Assembly: GCA_964472525.1 (NCBI GenBank)
Contig: CAYYLL010000015.1
Location: 1-64,000, forward strand
DNA length: 64,000 nucleotides
Reading direction: 5' to 3'
Source of the DNA: SZUA-37 sp964472525
GTDB taxonomy: Bacteria; Pseudomonadota; Gammaproteobacteria; UBA6429; Thiohalophilaceae
A program made the position numbers and the translations under genes. The notes beneath the pieces are model-generated. The model was given only the letters and a program-made list of their open reading frames with translations. It made no database searches and was not told the origin of the DNA. Position 1 is the first letter of the stretch; each line of letters opens with the position of its first letter. Shown here piece after piece: positions 1 to 8,434 of this stretch.

Positions 1-74
1 GCATGCGCATTATCGATAAAAAAGGTATCGATTCTGTTCTGTCTGACATGCGTAGTCGTGGCGAAAAATTCTAA
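1..74 (+). CDS. rpmB: 50S ribosomal protein L28, C-terminal end (partial)
   Basis: Only the last 24 codons are in the window; the 5' part lies upstream. The reading frame starts at base 3 (ATG CGC ATT) and ends with RSRGEKF and a TAA stop at 72-74. An ending of the type R-x-RGEK is characteristic of bacterial L28, a component of the large ribosomal subunit. The next gene, 15 bases downstream, is L33, and rpmB-rpmG is the usual order in Proteobacteria, which supports the call strongly despite the short fragment. The two genes are presumably cotranscribed. Confidence 0.9.
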   Translation, partial: MRIIDKKGIDSVLSDMRSRGEKF

Positions 75-89
75 AAAGGACCCAACATT

Positions 90-245
90 ATGCGTGATAA
101 AATTAAATTAGTATCCAGTGCCAATACCGGCCACTTTTATACAACCACTAAAAACAAACGAACTATGCCAGATAAAATGGTCATAAAAAAATATGATCCT
201 GTTGTGCGTAAATACGTTGAATATAAAGAAGCAAAAATAAAATAG
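90..245 (+). CDS. rpmG: 50S ribosomal protein L33
   Basis: This complete 51-codon gene encodes a small basic protein beginning MRDKIKLVSSA and ending YVEYKEAKIK. The segment GHFYTTTKNKR followed by KKYDP is typical of L33, a structural protein of the 50S subunit. An AAAAAGGA stretch (73-80) provides the ribosome binding site about nine bases before the ATG. The protein has no zinc-binding CxxC pairs, so it is the cysteine-free form of L33. It follows rpmB directly, and two hairpins downstream mark the probable end of the transcript. Confidence 0.95.
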   Translation: MRDKIKLVSSANTGHFYTTTKNKRTMPDKMVIKKYDPVVRKYVEYKEAKIK

Positions 246-249
246 TTTA

Positions 250-299
250 GTGCGCGTCTCCTGTACGCGCACTTATGCCTGAACATGCTCCGCATGTTC
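250..299 (+). terminator. Two consecutive hairpins after rpmG
   Basis: GTGCGCGT at 250-257 pairs with ACGCGCAC at 265-272. GAACATGC at 281-288 pairs with GCATGTTC at 292-299 around a three-base loop. The second hairpin is followed by a short pyrimidine-rich run (TTTCTCCCCTTTTT). The position directly behind rpmG suggests transcription termination of the ribosomal-protein operon. Which hairpin does the work cannot be told from sequence. Confidence 0.6.
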
Positions 300-414
300 G
301 GCCTTTCTCCCCTTTTTATGTTCAAAACATGCAAAGCATATTCTACTTCTAACCGACTAACCGAACGACTCCAACAATATCCCCAAAACCAAAAAACATG
401 ATAAAGTACCTTTC

Positions 415-1329
415 ATGTCCAATATTGCGTTAACCCAAGTCCCAGCAAACACCCCAAGCAAGAGTTCCGAACGCCTAAGCATGATGATTTTTATTGCCTT
501 GGCAATTCATGCCATTATAATTCTTGGCGTAAGTTTTAATCTGGAATTACTCAAAGATTCATCTGATTTAAGTACCATGGAAATTACCTTGGTACACAAT
601 AAAAATGATGACGCACCTAAAAAAGCCGATTACCTTGCACAAGCAAACCAGATTGGTGGTGGCAATATTGATGACAAAGTACGCCCAAGCAGTCCATTTT
701 CTAATCCCATGCCGACACAGGAACATGGTTTTGCACCCAATAGTCGTAATGAGATAACCCCCCCTAAAATAAAAGAACAAACGCAACAGCAGGAATTATT
801 AACCACCCAACAATCAAAAACGACTGTGCAAACTAAAAAACAACAGGAAGTAGTGCCGATTGAAACAAAAAAAATAACGGCCGCACAATTATTTGAACGC
901 AGTAGAGAGATTGCGCATATTAGTGCAGAAATAAATCGTCTTAAACAAACCTACCAGAAAAATCCTGAACATACTTATATTAATGCAGCCAATGCTAAAC
1001 AACACCGCTTTGCAAGTTATTTGGATGCTTGGCGTTCTAAAGTAGAACGTATCGGTAATATCAATTACCCTAGCGCCGCCATTCATAAGCATATTACTGG
1101 TCATCTATTAATGGATGTTGCGATTAACCCAGATGGCAGTTTATTGTCGATTAAAATATTACGTTCATCCGGCTACCCGGTGCTAGATAATGCGGCAAAA
1201 CGTATTGTGCGTTTAGGCGCTCCCTATCCACCCCTCACACCTGAAATTCTGCGCGACACTAAAGTGCTACATATACCGCGTGTATGGCGTTTTAAAAATA
1301 ATAATCGTTTTGGTATGTCTGCACGTTAA
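415..1329 (+). CDS. TonB-family energy-transducer protein
   Basis: The 304-residue protein has the classical TonB layout. There is one N-terminal membrane anchor (about residues 22-42), a long Gln/Lys/Thr-rich periplasmic linker, and a C-terminal TonB domain (about 205-300) with INPDGSL, ILRSSGYPVLDNAA and a proline-containing APYPPL segment. TonB proteins couple the proton-motive force of ExbB-ExbD to outer-membrane receptors. No exbB, exbD or receptor gene is nearby, so its partners must be elsewhere. This isolated copy next to algH-ruvX is a common arrangement in gammaproteobacteria. The linker is not the strict Pro-Lys repeat of E. coli TonB. No strong ribosome binding site precedes the ATG. 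Confidence 0.85.
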   Translation: MSNIALTQVPANTPSKSSERLSMMIFIALAIHAIIILGVSFNLELLKDSSDLSTMEITLVHNKNDDAPKKADYLAQANQIGGGNIDDKVRPSSPFSNPMPTQEHGFAPNSRNEITPPKIKEQTQQQELLTTQQSKTTVQTKKQQEVVPIETKKITAAQLFERSREIAHISAEINRLKQTYQKNPEHTYINAANAKQHRFASYLDAWRSKVERIGNINYPSAAIHKHITGHLLMDVAINPDGSLLSIKILRSSGYPVLDNAAKRIVRLGAPYPPLTPEILRDTKVLHIPRVWRFKNNNRFGMSAR

Positions 1330-1398
1330 CCAAAACCTATCGTTATTCTCGTCTCAAAAGCCTTGCGTGATCCCTCACTCTAGTCGATACTTAAGCTT

Positions 1399-1980
1399 AT
1401 GAGCGACTTCGAAACCACCTGTTTAACCAACCAGTTTCTTATCGCCATGCCTAATCTGGCGGATCCTGAATTTTTCCATACGGTCAGTTACATTTGTGAC
1501 CACAATGATGAGGGCGCCATGGGGGTAACCATTAACCGCCCACTGGATGTTGGCTTGGGTGATTTACTCGACCACCTGAGTATGCCAACCGACGATATTG
1601 AAATTGCCAGTATTCCCGTTTATGCGGGTGGCCCAGTACAACCCGATCGTGGGTTTGTGTTACATCAAGCACCCAAAACAACCGACAATGAATGGGATGC
1701 CAGTATGGTGGTTACCGATTCCATTAGCTTAACCATGTCACAAGATATTATTGAGGCCATTGCCTTAAATGAAGGGCCCGAACATTATTTAATTATGCTC
1801 GGTTATGCAGGTTGGAGCGATGGCCAACTCGAACAGGAGCTGCTCGCCAATGCTTGGCTAAACGGCATTGCAGATGAACAGATTATTTTTGAAGTGTCAT
1901 CGGAACAAAAATGGACACTCGCTGCAAAGCATTTAGGGGTCGAATTAAGTTTAATCTCAACCGATGTTGGACATGCTTAA
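1399..1980 (+). CDS. algH: YqgE/AlgH family protein
   Basis: The 193-residue protein belongs to the UPF0301 (DUF179) family: it opens with LTNQFLIAMPNLADPEF, continues with GAMGVTINRPL and ends in the conserved pattern around MLGYAGWSDGQLE. AlgH was named as a regulator in Pseudomonas alginate studies, but its biochemical role is unsettled. The gene overlaps the following ruvX gene, the standard yqgE-yqgF pairing in gammaproteobacteria, so the two are almost certainly translated from one message. Length is normal for the family. Confidence 0.93.
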   Translation: MSDFETTCLTNQFLIAMPNLADPEFFHTVSYICDHNDEGAMGVTINRPLDVGLGDLLDHLSMPTDDIEIASIPVYAGGPVQPDRGFVLHQAPKTTDNEWDASMVVTDSISLTMSQDIIEAIALNEGPEHYLIMLGYAGWSDGQLEQELLANAWLNGIADEQIIFEVSSEQKWTLAAKHLGVELSLISTDVGHA

Positions 1981-2422
1981 AAACACACAAACAGTTCTCG
2001 GCTTTGACTACGGTAGTAAAAAAATTGGAGTAGCCGTTGGTCAGTCTGTCACCCAAACGGTGACTCCCTTAATCACCCTGCCGAGTAAAAATCAGAAACC
2101 CAACTGGGCAGCGATAGAAAAACAAATTAAAGACTGGCAACCCAATATTTTAGTGGTAGGCCTGCCGGTACACCTCGATGGTGAAGAACAAGCCATGACA
2201 CAAGCTGCCAAAAAATTTGGTAACCAACTCAATGGACGTTTTCAACTGCCGGTTGAATTTATGGATGAACGCTTAAGCTCTTATGAAGCCGAAGAACGTC
2301 TACGTGAAATAAATACCAAAAAAATAAATATTGGGAAAAAACAAACAAATAAAAGACAAAAGGCCATGGATATTGATAAAATAGCCGCGCAACTGATTGT
2401 TGAGAGTTGGTTTCGACAATAA
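1964..2422 (+). CDS. ruvX: Holliday junction resolvase-like nuclease RuvX/YqgF
   Basis: This 152-residue RNase H-fold protein carries the family landmarks: GFDYGSKKIGVAVG near the N-terminus (first catalytic Asp), VVGLPVHLDG in the middle, FMDERLSSYEAEERL (catalytic Glu/Asp region) and a C-terminal MDIDKIAAQLI with the last acidic residue. YqgF is implicated in processing of pre-16S rRNA ends and, historically, in recombination. The start overlaps the end of algH. An alternative ATG at 1973 would shorten the protein by three residues and fits the family N-terminus equally well. Confidence 0.92.
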   Translation: MLDMLKNTQTVLGFDYGSKKIGVAVGQSVTQTVTPLITLPSKNQKPNWAAIEKQIKDWQPNILVVGLPVHLDGEEQAMTQAAKKFGNQLNGRFQLPVEFMDERLSSYEAEERLREINTKKINIGKKQTNKRQKAMDIDKIAAQLIVESWFRQ

Positions 2423-2479
2423 ATCTATTAAATTCAGTTACTACGAAAACAGTTAACAGAAAGCAAAAAGTGAGTTTGT

Positions 2480-2980
2480 ATGCCTAAACAGCAAAATGTT
2501 ACCCAACTGCTGACCACAATGGCCTCTGAGCTCAATTCTTATTTACAAACACACTCTATTTCTGACCCGCACATGATTGGTATTCATACCGGTGGGGTCT
2601 GGGTTGCCGAGGCATTACATCAGGCGCTCAAGTTAAAACAACCTCTCGGCAGTTTAAATATCAGTTTTTATCGTGATGATTTTACTCGCATTGGTATGCA
2701 CCCGCAGGTACAGCCTTCTAGCTTGCCCTTTAGTGTTGATGACCAACATATTATTTTGGTGGACGATGTTTTACACACCGGCCGCACCATTCGTGCTGCC
2801 TTAAACGAAATTTTTGATTATGGCCGACCGGCCTCAGTCACACTGGTTGTACTTATTGAACGCAGTAGCGGCAAAGAACTCCCGATAGCCGCTGATATTG
2901 CAGGCGCAAAATTGAACTTAACAAAAGATCAGCATATTAAATTAACCGGCCCCAAACCCTTAGCACTGGAGACTCAATAA
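2480..2980 (+). CDS. pyrR: Bifunctional PyrR regulator / uracil phosphoribosyltransferase
   Basis: This 166-residue type I phosphoribosyltransferase has its PRPP-binding signature IILVDDVLHTGRTIRAAL at about residues 91-108 and FYRDDF upstream, as in PyrR. PyrR converts uracil and PRPP to UMP, and in Firmicutes also binds pyr mRNA. In gammaproteobacteria such as Pseudomonas it precedes pyrB and its regulatory role differs. No obvious anti-terminator structure is present in the 57-base gap upstream. The gene is five bases from pyrB, so it forms an operon with pyrB-pyrC'-pyrK. Confidence 0.93.
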   Translation: MPKQQNVTQLLTTMASELNSYLQTHSISDPHMIGIHTGGVWVAEALHQALKLKQPLGSLNISFYRDDFTRIGMHPQVQPSSLPFSVDDQHIILVDDVLHTGRTIRAALNEIFDYGRPASVTLVVLIERSSGKELPIAADIAGAKLNLTKDQHIKLTGPKPLALETQ

Positions 2981-2985
2981 GCATA

Positions 2986-3966
2986 ATGAAACAAACCGAT
3001 ATTCAATTTGATGAAAATGGTCTGCTCAGGCATTTTTTAACTATTGATGGTTTAAAACGTAATGTCTTAGTCGATATTCTCGACACTGCCGAAAATTTTG
3101 CAACCGTTGGTACTCAACAAGTTAAAAAAGTCCCCTTACTGCGCGGCAAAACAATCGTTAATTTATTCTTTGAAGCCAGCACCCGTACCCGTACTACCTT
3201 TGAGTTAGCGGCAAAACGTTTGTCCGCCGATGTGCTTAATATTAATATCGACACCTCATCCACATCAAAAGGTGAAAGCCTGCTCGATATGCTACGCAAC
3301 CTTGAAGCCATGCACTGTGATATGTTTGTGGTACGGCACAACCAGAGTGGCGCGGCCCATTTTATTGCGCAACATGTATCCCCCCATATCAGTGTGATCA
3401 ATGCCGGTGATGGCCAGCATGCCCATCCCACTCAAGCGATGCTCGATATGTTTACCATCCGTCGACATAAACAGGATTTTACAAAACTGCGCGTTGCGAT
3501 TATTGGTGACATTATGCATTCGCGTGTCGCACGTTCTGAAATACATGCGTTGAACACGCTCGGCGTGCCAGAGATTCGAGTCATCGCACCAAATACTTTA
3601 ATTCCACCGGCCACCGATTCAATGGGTGTGCATGTTTACCATGATATAGAGCAAGGTCTGAAAGATGTTGATGTGGTGATGATGCTGCGTTTACAACGCG
3701 AACGTATGCAAGGTGCGTTACTGCCTAGCGAACATGAATATTTTGAAACCTATGGCTTAACTAGCGAAAAACTTAAACTCGCCAAACCCGATGCCATTGT
3801 AATGCACCCCGGCCCGATTAACCGTGGCGTTGAAATTGAATCAACGGTTGCCGATGGACCACAATCGGTTATTCTAGAACAGGTTACAAACGGTATTGCT
3901 ATTCGCATGGCCGTAATGTCAATGACGCTTGGACGACAAGCACCAACTGAAAGCAAAGCAACATGA
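2986..3966 (+). CDS. pyrB: Aspartate carbamoyltransferase catalytic chain
   Basis: The 326-residue enzyme joins carbamoyl phosphate and aspartate in the first committed step of pyrimidine synthesis. The carbamoyl-phosphate loop STRTRTTFELAAKRL (about residue 65), the HPTQAMLD motif and HPGPINRG near the C-terminus are all intact, so the protein should be catalytic. Its stop overlaps the start of the next gene (ATGA), indicating translational coupling with the dihydroorotase-like protein. In Pseudomonas-type (class A) enzymes these two form a PyrB-PyrC' dodecamer. No pyrI regulatory chain is present, which agrees with that class. Confidence 0.96.
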   Translation: MKQTDIQFDENGLLRHFLTIDGLKRNVLVDILDTAENFATVGTQQVKKVPLLRGKTIVNLFFEASTRTRTTFELAAKRLSADVLNINIDTSSTSKGESLLDMLRNLEAMHCDMFVVRHNQSGAAHFIAQHVSPHISVINAGDGQHAHPTQAMLDMFTIRRHKQDFTKLRVAIIGDIMHSRVARSEIHALNTLGVPEIRVIAPNTLIPPATDSMGVHVYHDIEQGLKDVDVVMMLRLQRERMQGALLPSEHEYFETYGLTSEKLKLAKPDAIVMHPGPINRGVEIESTVADGPQSVILEQVTNGIAIRMAVMSMTLGRQAPTESKAT

Positions 3967-5240
3967 AGTTGTTAATTAAACAAGGTCATGTTGTCGACCC
4001 GGCCAATAATATTGACGCCCTTCACGATGTTTACATTGCTAACGGAAAAATAGCTGGCATCGGCAACAAGCCCGATGGTTTTAAAGCAGATAAAACCATC
4101 GATGCTAAAAATCATGTTGTTATCCCCGGTATTGTTGACCTTTGCGTTCGACTACGTGAACCCGGTCAGGAATACAAAGGCACCATTGCATCCGAAACAG
4201 CCGCCGCTGCCGCAGGGGGAATAACGACTGTTTGTGTACCTCCGGATACCGACCCTTGTATTGATACCACCGCCGTTGCTGAACTCATCCATCAACGTGC
4301 AGCCGCCGCCGCGAACTGCCATGTTGTTACCCAAGCGGCACTTACTCTCGGATTAAAAGGCGAGCTATTAAGTGAAATGGCTACCTTAAAAACACAAGCA
4401 AACTGCGTGGGTGTCAGTAATGGTTTAAAACCACTTAAAAATATTTTAGTGATGCGCCGTGCGATGGAATATGCAGCGAGTTGTGACTTAACTATTTTTC
4501 TACACGCAGAAGATCCCGGTCTATCCAACAACGGCTGTGCGCATGAAGGTGTTATGTCGACGCGTCTGGGTTTACCCGCCATTCCAGAGTCGGCTGAAAC
4601 CGCTGCGGTTTCACGCGAATTGATGTTAATAGAACAAACCGGTGTGCGCGCCCACTTCTCACATATTTCATCCGCCAATGCGCTGCACATGATCACTCAG
4701 GCAAAACAGCAAGGCTTACCCGTTAGTGTCGATGCCAGCATCCATCATTTACATCTCACCGATTTAGATATTGGATTTTTTGACAGCAACTGCCATGTTA
4801 TACCACCACTGCGTTCGCAACGCGATAAACAGGGCTTACAGCAAGGCTTAAAACAAAATAACATTGATGCCTTATGCAGCGATCATCAACCTCATTGTGC
4901 CGACGCCAAACTGGCTCCATTCAGCGCAACCGAACCCGGTATTAGTGGTTTAGAAACCTTATTGCCGCTCAGTTTACGTTTAGTGAATGAAAACATTCTT
5001 GACCTAAAAACACTGATACAAAAGCTCACCGTTGAACCTGCCAAAATTTTAGGTATCGATGCAGGTCACTTGTCGGTAAATGCCGCAGCCGATATTTGTA
5101 TTTATAACCCAGCAGCTAACTGGACAGTGAAGGCCGAACAATTTGTCAGCACTGGACATAATACACCATTTACTAACTGGGAATTACAAGGCAAAGTGAC
5201 TCATACCTTACTGGATGGAAAAATTGTTTACCAAAGTTAA
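3963..5240 (+). CDS. pyrC': Dihydroorotase-like subunit lacking zinc ligands (PyrC')
   Basis: The 425-residue protein has the amidohydrolase fold of type I dihydroorotases: VVIPGIVDL, LREPG, LHAED, HFSHIS and CSDHQPH. The invariant metal-binding His-x-His after the first motif is replaced by Cys61-Val-Arg63, so two zinc ligands are gone. In Pseudomonas the pyrB-linked dihydroorotase homologue is inactive for the same reason and serves as a structural partner of aspartate carbamoyltransferase. The four-base overlap with pyrB fits equimolar production. A separate active pyrC should exist elsewhere in the genome. Residual hydrolase activity on another substrate is possible but not supported. Confidence 0.9.
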   Translation: MKLLIKQGHVVDPANNIDALHDVYIANGKIAGIGNKPDGFKADKTIDAKNHVVIPGIVDLCVRLREPGQEYKGTIASETAAAAAGGITTVCVPPDTDPCIDTTAVAELIHQRAAAAANCHVVTQAALTLGLKGELLSEMATLKTQANCVGVSNGLKPLKNILVMRRAMEYAASCDLTIFLHAEDPGLSNNGCAHEGVMSTRLGLPAIPESAETAAVSRELMLIEQTGVRAHFSHISSANALHMITQAKQQGLPVSVDASIHHLHLTDLDIGFFDSNCHVIPPLRSQRDKQGLQQGLKQNNIDALCSDHQPHCADAKLAPFSATEPGISGLETLLPLSLRLVNENILDLKTLIQKLTVEPAKILGIDAGHLSVNAAADICIYNPAANWTVKAEQFVSTGHNTPFTNWELQGKVTHTLLDGKIVYQS

Positions 5241-5245
5241 TCATT

Positions 5246-6118
5246 ATGAATAAATCTCACCGCAATACTATTAACGTCGAACTTGCTGAAATTATTTCTC
5301 AGCAGAATTATCCGGGCGATCAATATATTTTGCGTGTCCATGCACCACTCATTGCCGCCGAGGCCAAAGCCGGCAGTTTTGCGCATATACAATGCGCGCC
5401 ATCATTAGCAATGCGCCGACCTATTTCAATTATGTGTACCAGTCCTAAAACCGGTATGGTCGACTTTTTGTATAAGGCCGTAGGTGAAGGTACTCGACAA
5501 CTCGCCACGCGCAAACAAGGTGAAACTCTTGATATACTTGGGCCTATTGGCCAACCGTTCCAGTTACACAAAGAAAACAAACGCCCGTTACTGATTGGTG
5601 GTGGAGTCGGTATGCCACCAATGATTTTTATTGCTGATGACATAAAAAAACAACGCAGCCATTACCAACCCTTTGTTATTTTAGGTTCCGAAGTCCCTTT
5701 CCCATTCACCACACAACCATCACAGTTTATTCTTCCCGGTGTACCATCCGAAGTTACCGCCACCATGCCGTTACTGGAAGACTGGAATATTCCTTGCCGA
5801 CTCACTAGCCTACAAGACTACCCTGGCGTTCATGCGGGTTACGTAACTGACCTTGCACGTTTATGGCTCGAAGCACTTGACGACAGTAAACGCAAGCAAG
5901 TTGAAATATTTTCCTGCGGCCCTCATCCCATGCTTGAAGCAGTTGCCGCACTCGCCAAAGAATTTGATTTACCCTGTCAGGTGTCACTCGAAGAATATAT
6001 GGCCTGTGCAGTAGGTGGCTGCGCCGGTTGCGTGGTTGAAGTTAAAACCGAACAAGGCAGCGCAATGAAACGGGTTTGTGTTGATGGGCCGGTATTTGAT
6101 GCGCGGTTAGTTTTTTAA
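5246..6118 (+). CDS. pyrK: PyrK-like dihydroorotate dehydrogenase electron-transfer subunit
   Basis: The 290-residue flavoprotein has a ferredoxin-reductase-like layout. RRPISIM near residue 57 marks the FAD site, IGGGVGMPPM marks the NAD-binding half, and a C-terminal [2Fe-2S] cluster is formed by Cys254, Cys259, Cys262 and Cys278 (CxxxxCxxC...C). In type 1B dihydroorotate dehydrogenases this subunit passes electrons from the PyrD flavoprotein to NAD+. It follows pyrC' by five bases. No pyrD lies next to it, so the partner enzyme is elsewhere or the protein serves another oxidoreductase. Confidence 0.85.
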   Translation: MNKSHRNTINVELAEIISQQNYPGDQYILRVHAPLIAAEAKAGSFAHIQCAPSLAMRRPISIMCTSPKTGMVDFLYKAVGEGTRQLATRKQGETLDILGPIGQPFQLHKENKRPLLIGGGVGMPPMIFIADDIKKQRSHYQPFVILGSEVPFPFTTQPSQFILPGVPSEVTATMPLLEDWNIPCRLTSLQDYPGVHAGYVTDLARLWLEALDDSKRKQVEIFSCGPHPMLEAVAALAKEFDLPCQVSLEEYMACAVGGCAGCVVEVKTEQGSAMKRVCVDGPVFDARLVF

Positions 6119-6337
6119 ACCCAGAAATTGAGTGTAATAAATACAACAACAAGCATTAAAACCCGCTATTAAGCTCTTTCTCTGTACTAATGTTTTGGCT
6201 TAAACATTGAAACCCATCACAAACGACTCAATTCACATTTTAAATGCCAACCACTTCATAGTTTTCTTATCCTGAACGTTATAGTCTTCACCACTCAAAA
6301 TATTTGGACAGGCACTTAACTTAAAGGAATAAAACCA

Positions 6338-6889
6338 ATGACACACACATTGCAATCTCTCCGTATTCAAATTATATCAAGCTTACTTATTGCTCTATTT
6401 AGCTTTTCATCCATACAAGCAGGCGAACTTTCTCCCAGCTTACAGGCAAAGTTAAACCTTTATAAAAGCAAACTTTCTGAATGGGCGAAAGATCCCGTTA
6501 TTGTTAAAGCGGTTAAACAGGCCAATAATCATAAAACAAACATGACAAACACAACATGGAAAAAACTTTCTGCTTCCGATGCTAAAGTAAAGCCCTTTTT
6601 AAGCAGTTCGGCTGGTAAAAAATTATTTACATGGGAACAAGATAAATCACTCGGAAAATTATTTTTACGGGATAAGAAAGGTAATCTGGTTGCGGGTAGC
6701 AAGAAACCGGCTATTTTTAATATTGCGAAACGCCCGGCTTTTACTAAAGCCATTCGTGGTAAAGTCTGGAATTCAAAAAAACCAAAAGCCGATCCAACAA
6801 CAAAACTAAGCAGTATTCAGCTTTCAATCCCTGTTTTAAGTAACGGCAAAGAAATTGGTGTATTACACACCAGCATTATTGCTAACTAA
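6338..6889 (+). CDS. Secreted protein with a single Cache/PDC-like sensor domain
   Basis: The 183-residue protein starts with a signal peptide (hydrophobic residues 10-25, likely cleavage after IQA) and is otherwise hydrophilic and lysine-rich. The pattern of a long N-terminal helix, a central LFLRDKKGNLVAGS strand pair and a C-terminal SIPVLSNGKEIGVLHTSI resembles the ligand-binding PDC/Cache domains of chemoreceptors. Here there is no membrane tether or signalling domain, so it may be a free periplasmic sensor or binding protein. An AAAGGAAT ribosome binding site sits upstream of the ATG and a strong terminator follows. The role is unknown. Confidence 0.6.
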   Translation: MTHTLQSLRIQIISSLLIALFSFSSIQAGELSPSLQAKLNLYKSKLSEWAKDPVIVKAVKQANNHKTNMTNTTWKKLSASDAKVKPFLSSSAGKKLFTWEQDKSLGKLFLRDKKGNLVAGSKKPAIFNIAKRPAFTKAIRGKVWNSKKPKADPTTKLSSIQLSIPVLSNGKEIGVLHTSIIAN

Positions 6890-6969
6890 AAAACAAAAAC
6901 ATAACTAAAAGAATCTCAAATAAAGTCTAAATATTTTGAATTAATATCTGTAATACAAGCAATAAAAAA

Positions 6970-6984
6970 GGGGCGATTCGCCCC
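6970..6984. terminator. Strong hairpin terminator
   Basis: GGGGCG (6970-6975) pairs with CGCCCC (6979-6984) across a three-base loop, preceded by AAAAAA and followed by TTTTTTTT. This is a textbook intrinsic terminator for the secreted Cache-like gene. The flanking A-run makes it usable from the opposite strand too, where it would stop transcription leaving pilU. Confidence 0.85.
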
Positions 6985-7024
6985 TTTTTTTTAACTTTGT
7001 ATTCTAAATTTAATATTCCTAATC

Positions 7025-7230
7025 AACCTGAACTCGGGATAAGGAAATTAGTCACTAACCATCGGAGGGGAACGCCAGAATCCTTTAATAAAAACCGTCT
7101 GCCGCAAGGACGCGGCAGTCGAGCGGCCAAGGATGGCGTATTTTGCGTGTTTTTATTAAAGGATTCTGACGTTGGCTCTCCTTGCTCTCAGCAACTTTAT
7201 ACAGCATTTTTCTTATCCCGAGTTCAGGTT
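7025..7230. repeat. 206-bp nested inverted-repeat (MITE-like) element
   Basis: The outer 19-base arms are perfect: 7025-7043 (starting AACCTGAACTC) and 7212-7230 (ending GAGTTCAGGTT). Inside them lies a second perfect pair of 20-base arms at 7076-7095 and 7149-7168, and inside that a GC-rich hairpin CTGCCGC (7099-7105) with GCGGCAG (7112-7118). No coding potential fits. The right arm runs into the TAA stop of pilU. The layout resembles a non-autonomous transposable element inserted at the gene end, but a large structured RNA terminator is an alternative. Confidence 0.75.
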
Positions 7231-8356
7231 AATCGGTTTCCTCTATCGTTATTCCATCCAGTGCCGCAGAAATAGAGTCCACATCACCTTGTGAGTCACC
7301 GAGTTTAATCATTAACCTGAGTTCATTTGCTGAATCGGCATGATTGATAGCATCTTCATAGGTTATTTCGCCTTCTTTATATAAATCATAGAGCGCTTGA
7401 TCAAACGTTAACATGCCATTTTGTCGGGAACGTGACATTAAACCTTTCATTTCATGGATTTCACCTTTACGAATAATATCGGCCATCAACGGCGTATTAA
7501 TTAAAATCTCGGCACACAAAACCCGACCCGAACCATCCGGTTTGGGTATAAGTTGTTGCGCAACAACCGCTCTCATATTTAAAGATAAATCTAATAGCAA
7601 CTGATTACGTCGGTCATCTGGAAAAAAGTTAATAATACGATCCATCGCCTGATTCGCATTATTTGCGTGCAAGGTTGCCAAACAAAGGTGCCCGGTTTCA
7701 GCAAAAGCAATAGCATGATCCATTGTTTCTCTTGTACGTATTTCACCAATAAGAATAACGTCCGGCGCCTGACGTAATGTATTTTTTAGTGCAGTCTGAA
7801 AACTTTCAGTGTCCAAACCAACTTCACGTTGGCTAATGATACAACCTTCATGATGATGTATATATTCAATAGGATCTTCAATACTAATAATATGGCCGGT
7901 ACTGTTCTTGTTTCTAAAACCAATCATGGATGCCAATGATGTTGACTTACCCGAGCCGGTTGCACCGACAAATAAAACCAGACCCCGTTTAGTCATTGCC
8001 AGATCGCGAAGTATTTCAGGTAAACCTAATTCTTCAATCGTTGGAATATTTGTTTCAATTTTACGTAACACCATACCAGCATGGCTTCGTTGCATAAAAG
8101 CACTCACACGAAACCGACCAATACCCGATGCTGATATTGCAAAATTACATTCACTGGTTCGCTCAAATTCTTCACGCTGCGCGGGTGACATAATACTTAA
8201 AACAATTTCACGCGATTGTGATGGTGTTAACGTACCCTGAGTCACCGGAGCCAACTTACCATTAACTTTTAAGCTTGGCGCAACCCCAGCAGTAATAAAC
8301 AAGTCAGAGGCGTTCTTGTGTACCATTAATTTAAGTAACGATTCAAAATCCATCAA
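7229..8356 (-). CDS. pilU: Type IV pilus retraction ATPase PilU
   Basis: The 375-residue protein is a PilT/VirB11-family secretion ATPase. Walker A is GATGSGKSTS; the Asp box, Walker B (ILIGEIR) and His box (ETGHLCLATLHANN) follow in order. The extended C-terminal tail (to residue 375, versus about 345 in PilT) and its place directly downstream of pilT identify PilU, the accessory motor that helps PilT retract pili. The stop codon lies at the edge of the nested inverted-repeat element. The gap to pilT is 78 bases, so the genes are probably cotranscribed. Confidence 0.95.
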   Translation of the reverse strand: MMDFESLLKLMVHKNASDLFITAGVAPSLKVNGKLAPVTQGTLTPSQSREIVLSIMSPAQREEFERTSECNFAISASGIGRFRVSAFMQRSHAGMVLRKIETNIPTIEELGLPEILRDLAMTKRGLVLFVGATGSGKSTSLASMIGFRNKNSTGHIISIEDPIEYIHHHEGCIISQREVGLDTESFQTALKNTLRQAPDVILIGEIRTRETMDHAIAFAETGHLCLATLHANNANQAMDRIINFFPDDRRNQLLLDLSLNMRAVVAQQLIPKPDGSGRVLCAEILINTPLMADIIRKGEIHEMKGLMSRSRQNGMLTFDQALYDLYKEGEITYEDAINHADSANELRLMIKLGDSQGDVDSISAALDGITIEETD

Positions 8357-8434
8357 ATAACCCTAATTAAATTTTCATCAATTAACCCGTAATCATCACG
8401 GATAAGGTGGCAATATAAACTCTCGTTATTCGTC

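Noticed and set aside
6997..7275. Open frame of 92 codons across the nested repeat
   Set aside because: It reads through both arms of the palindromic element, has no ribosome binding site or protein-like composition, and overlaps the pilU stop.
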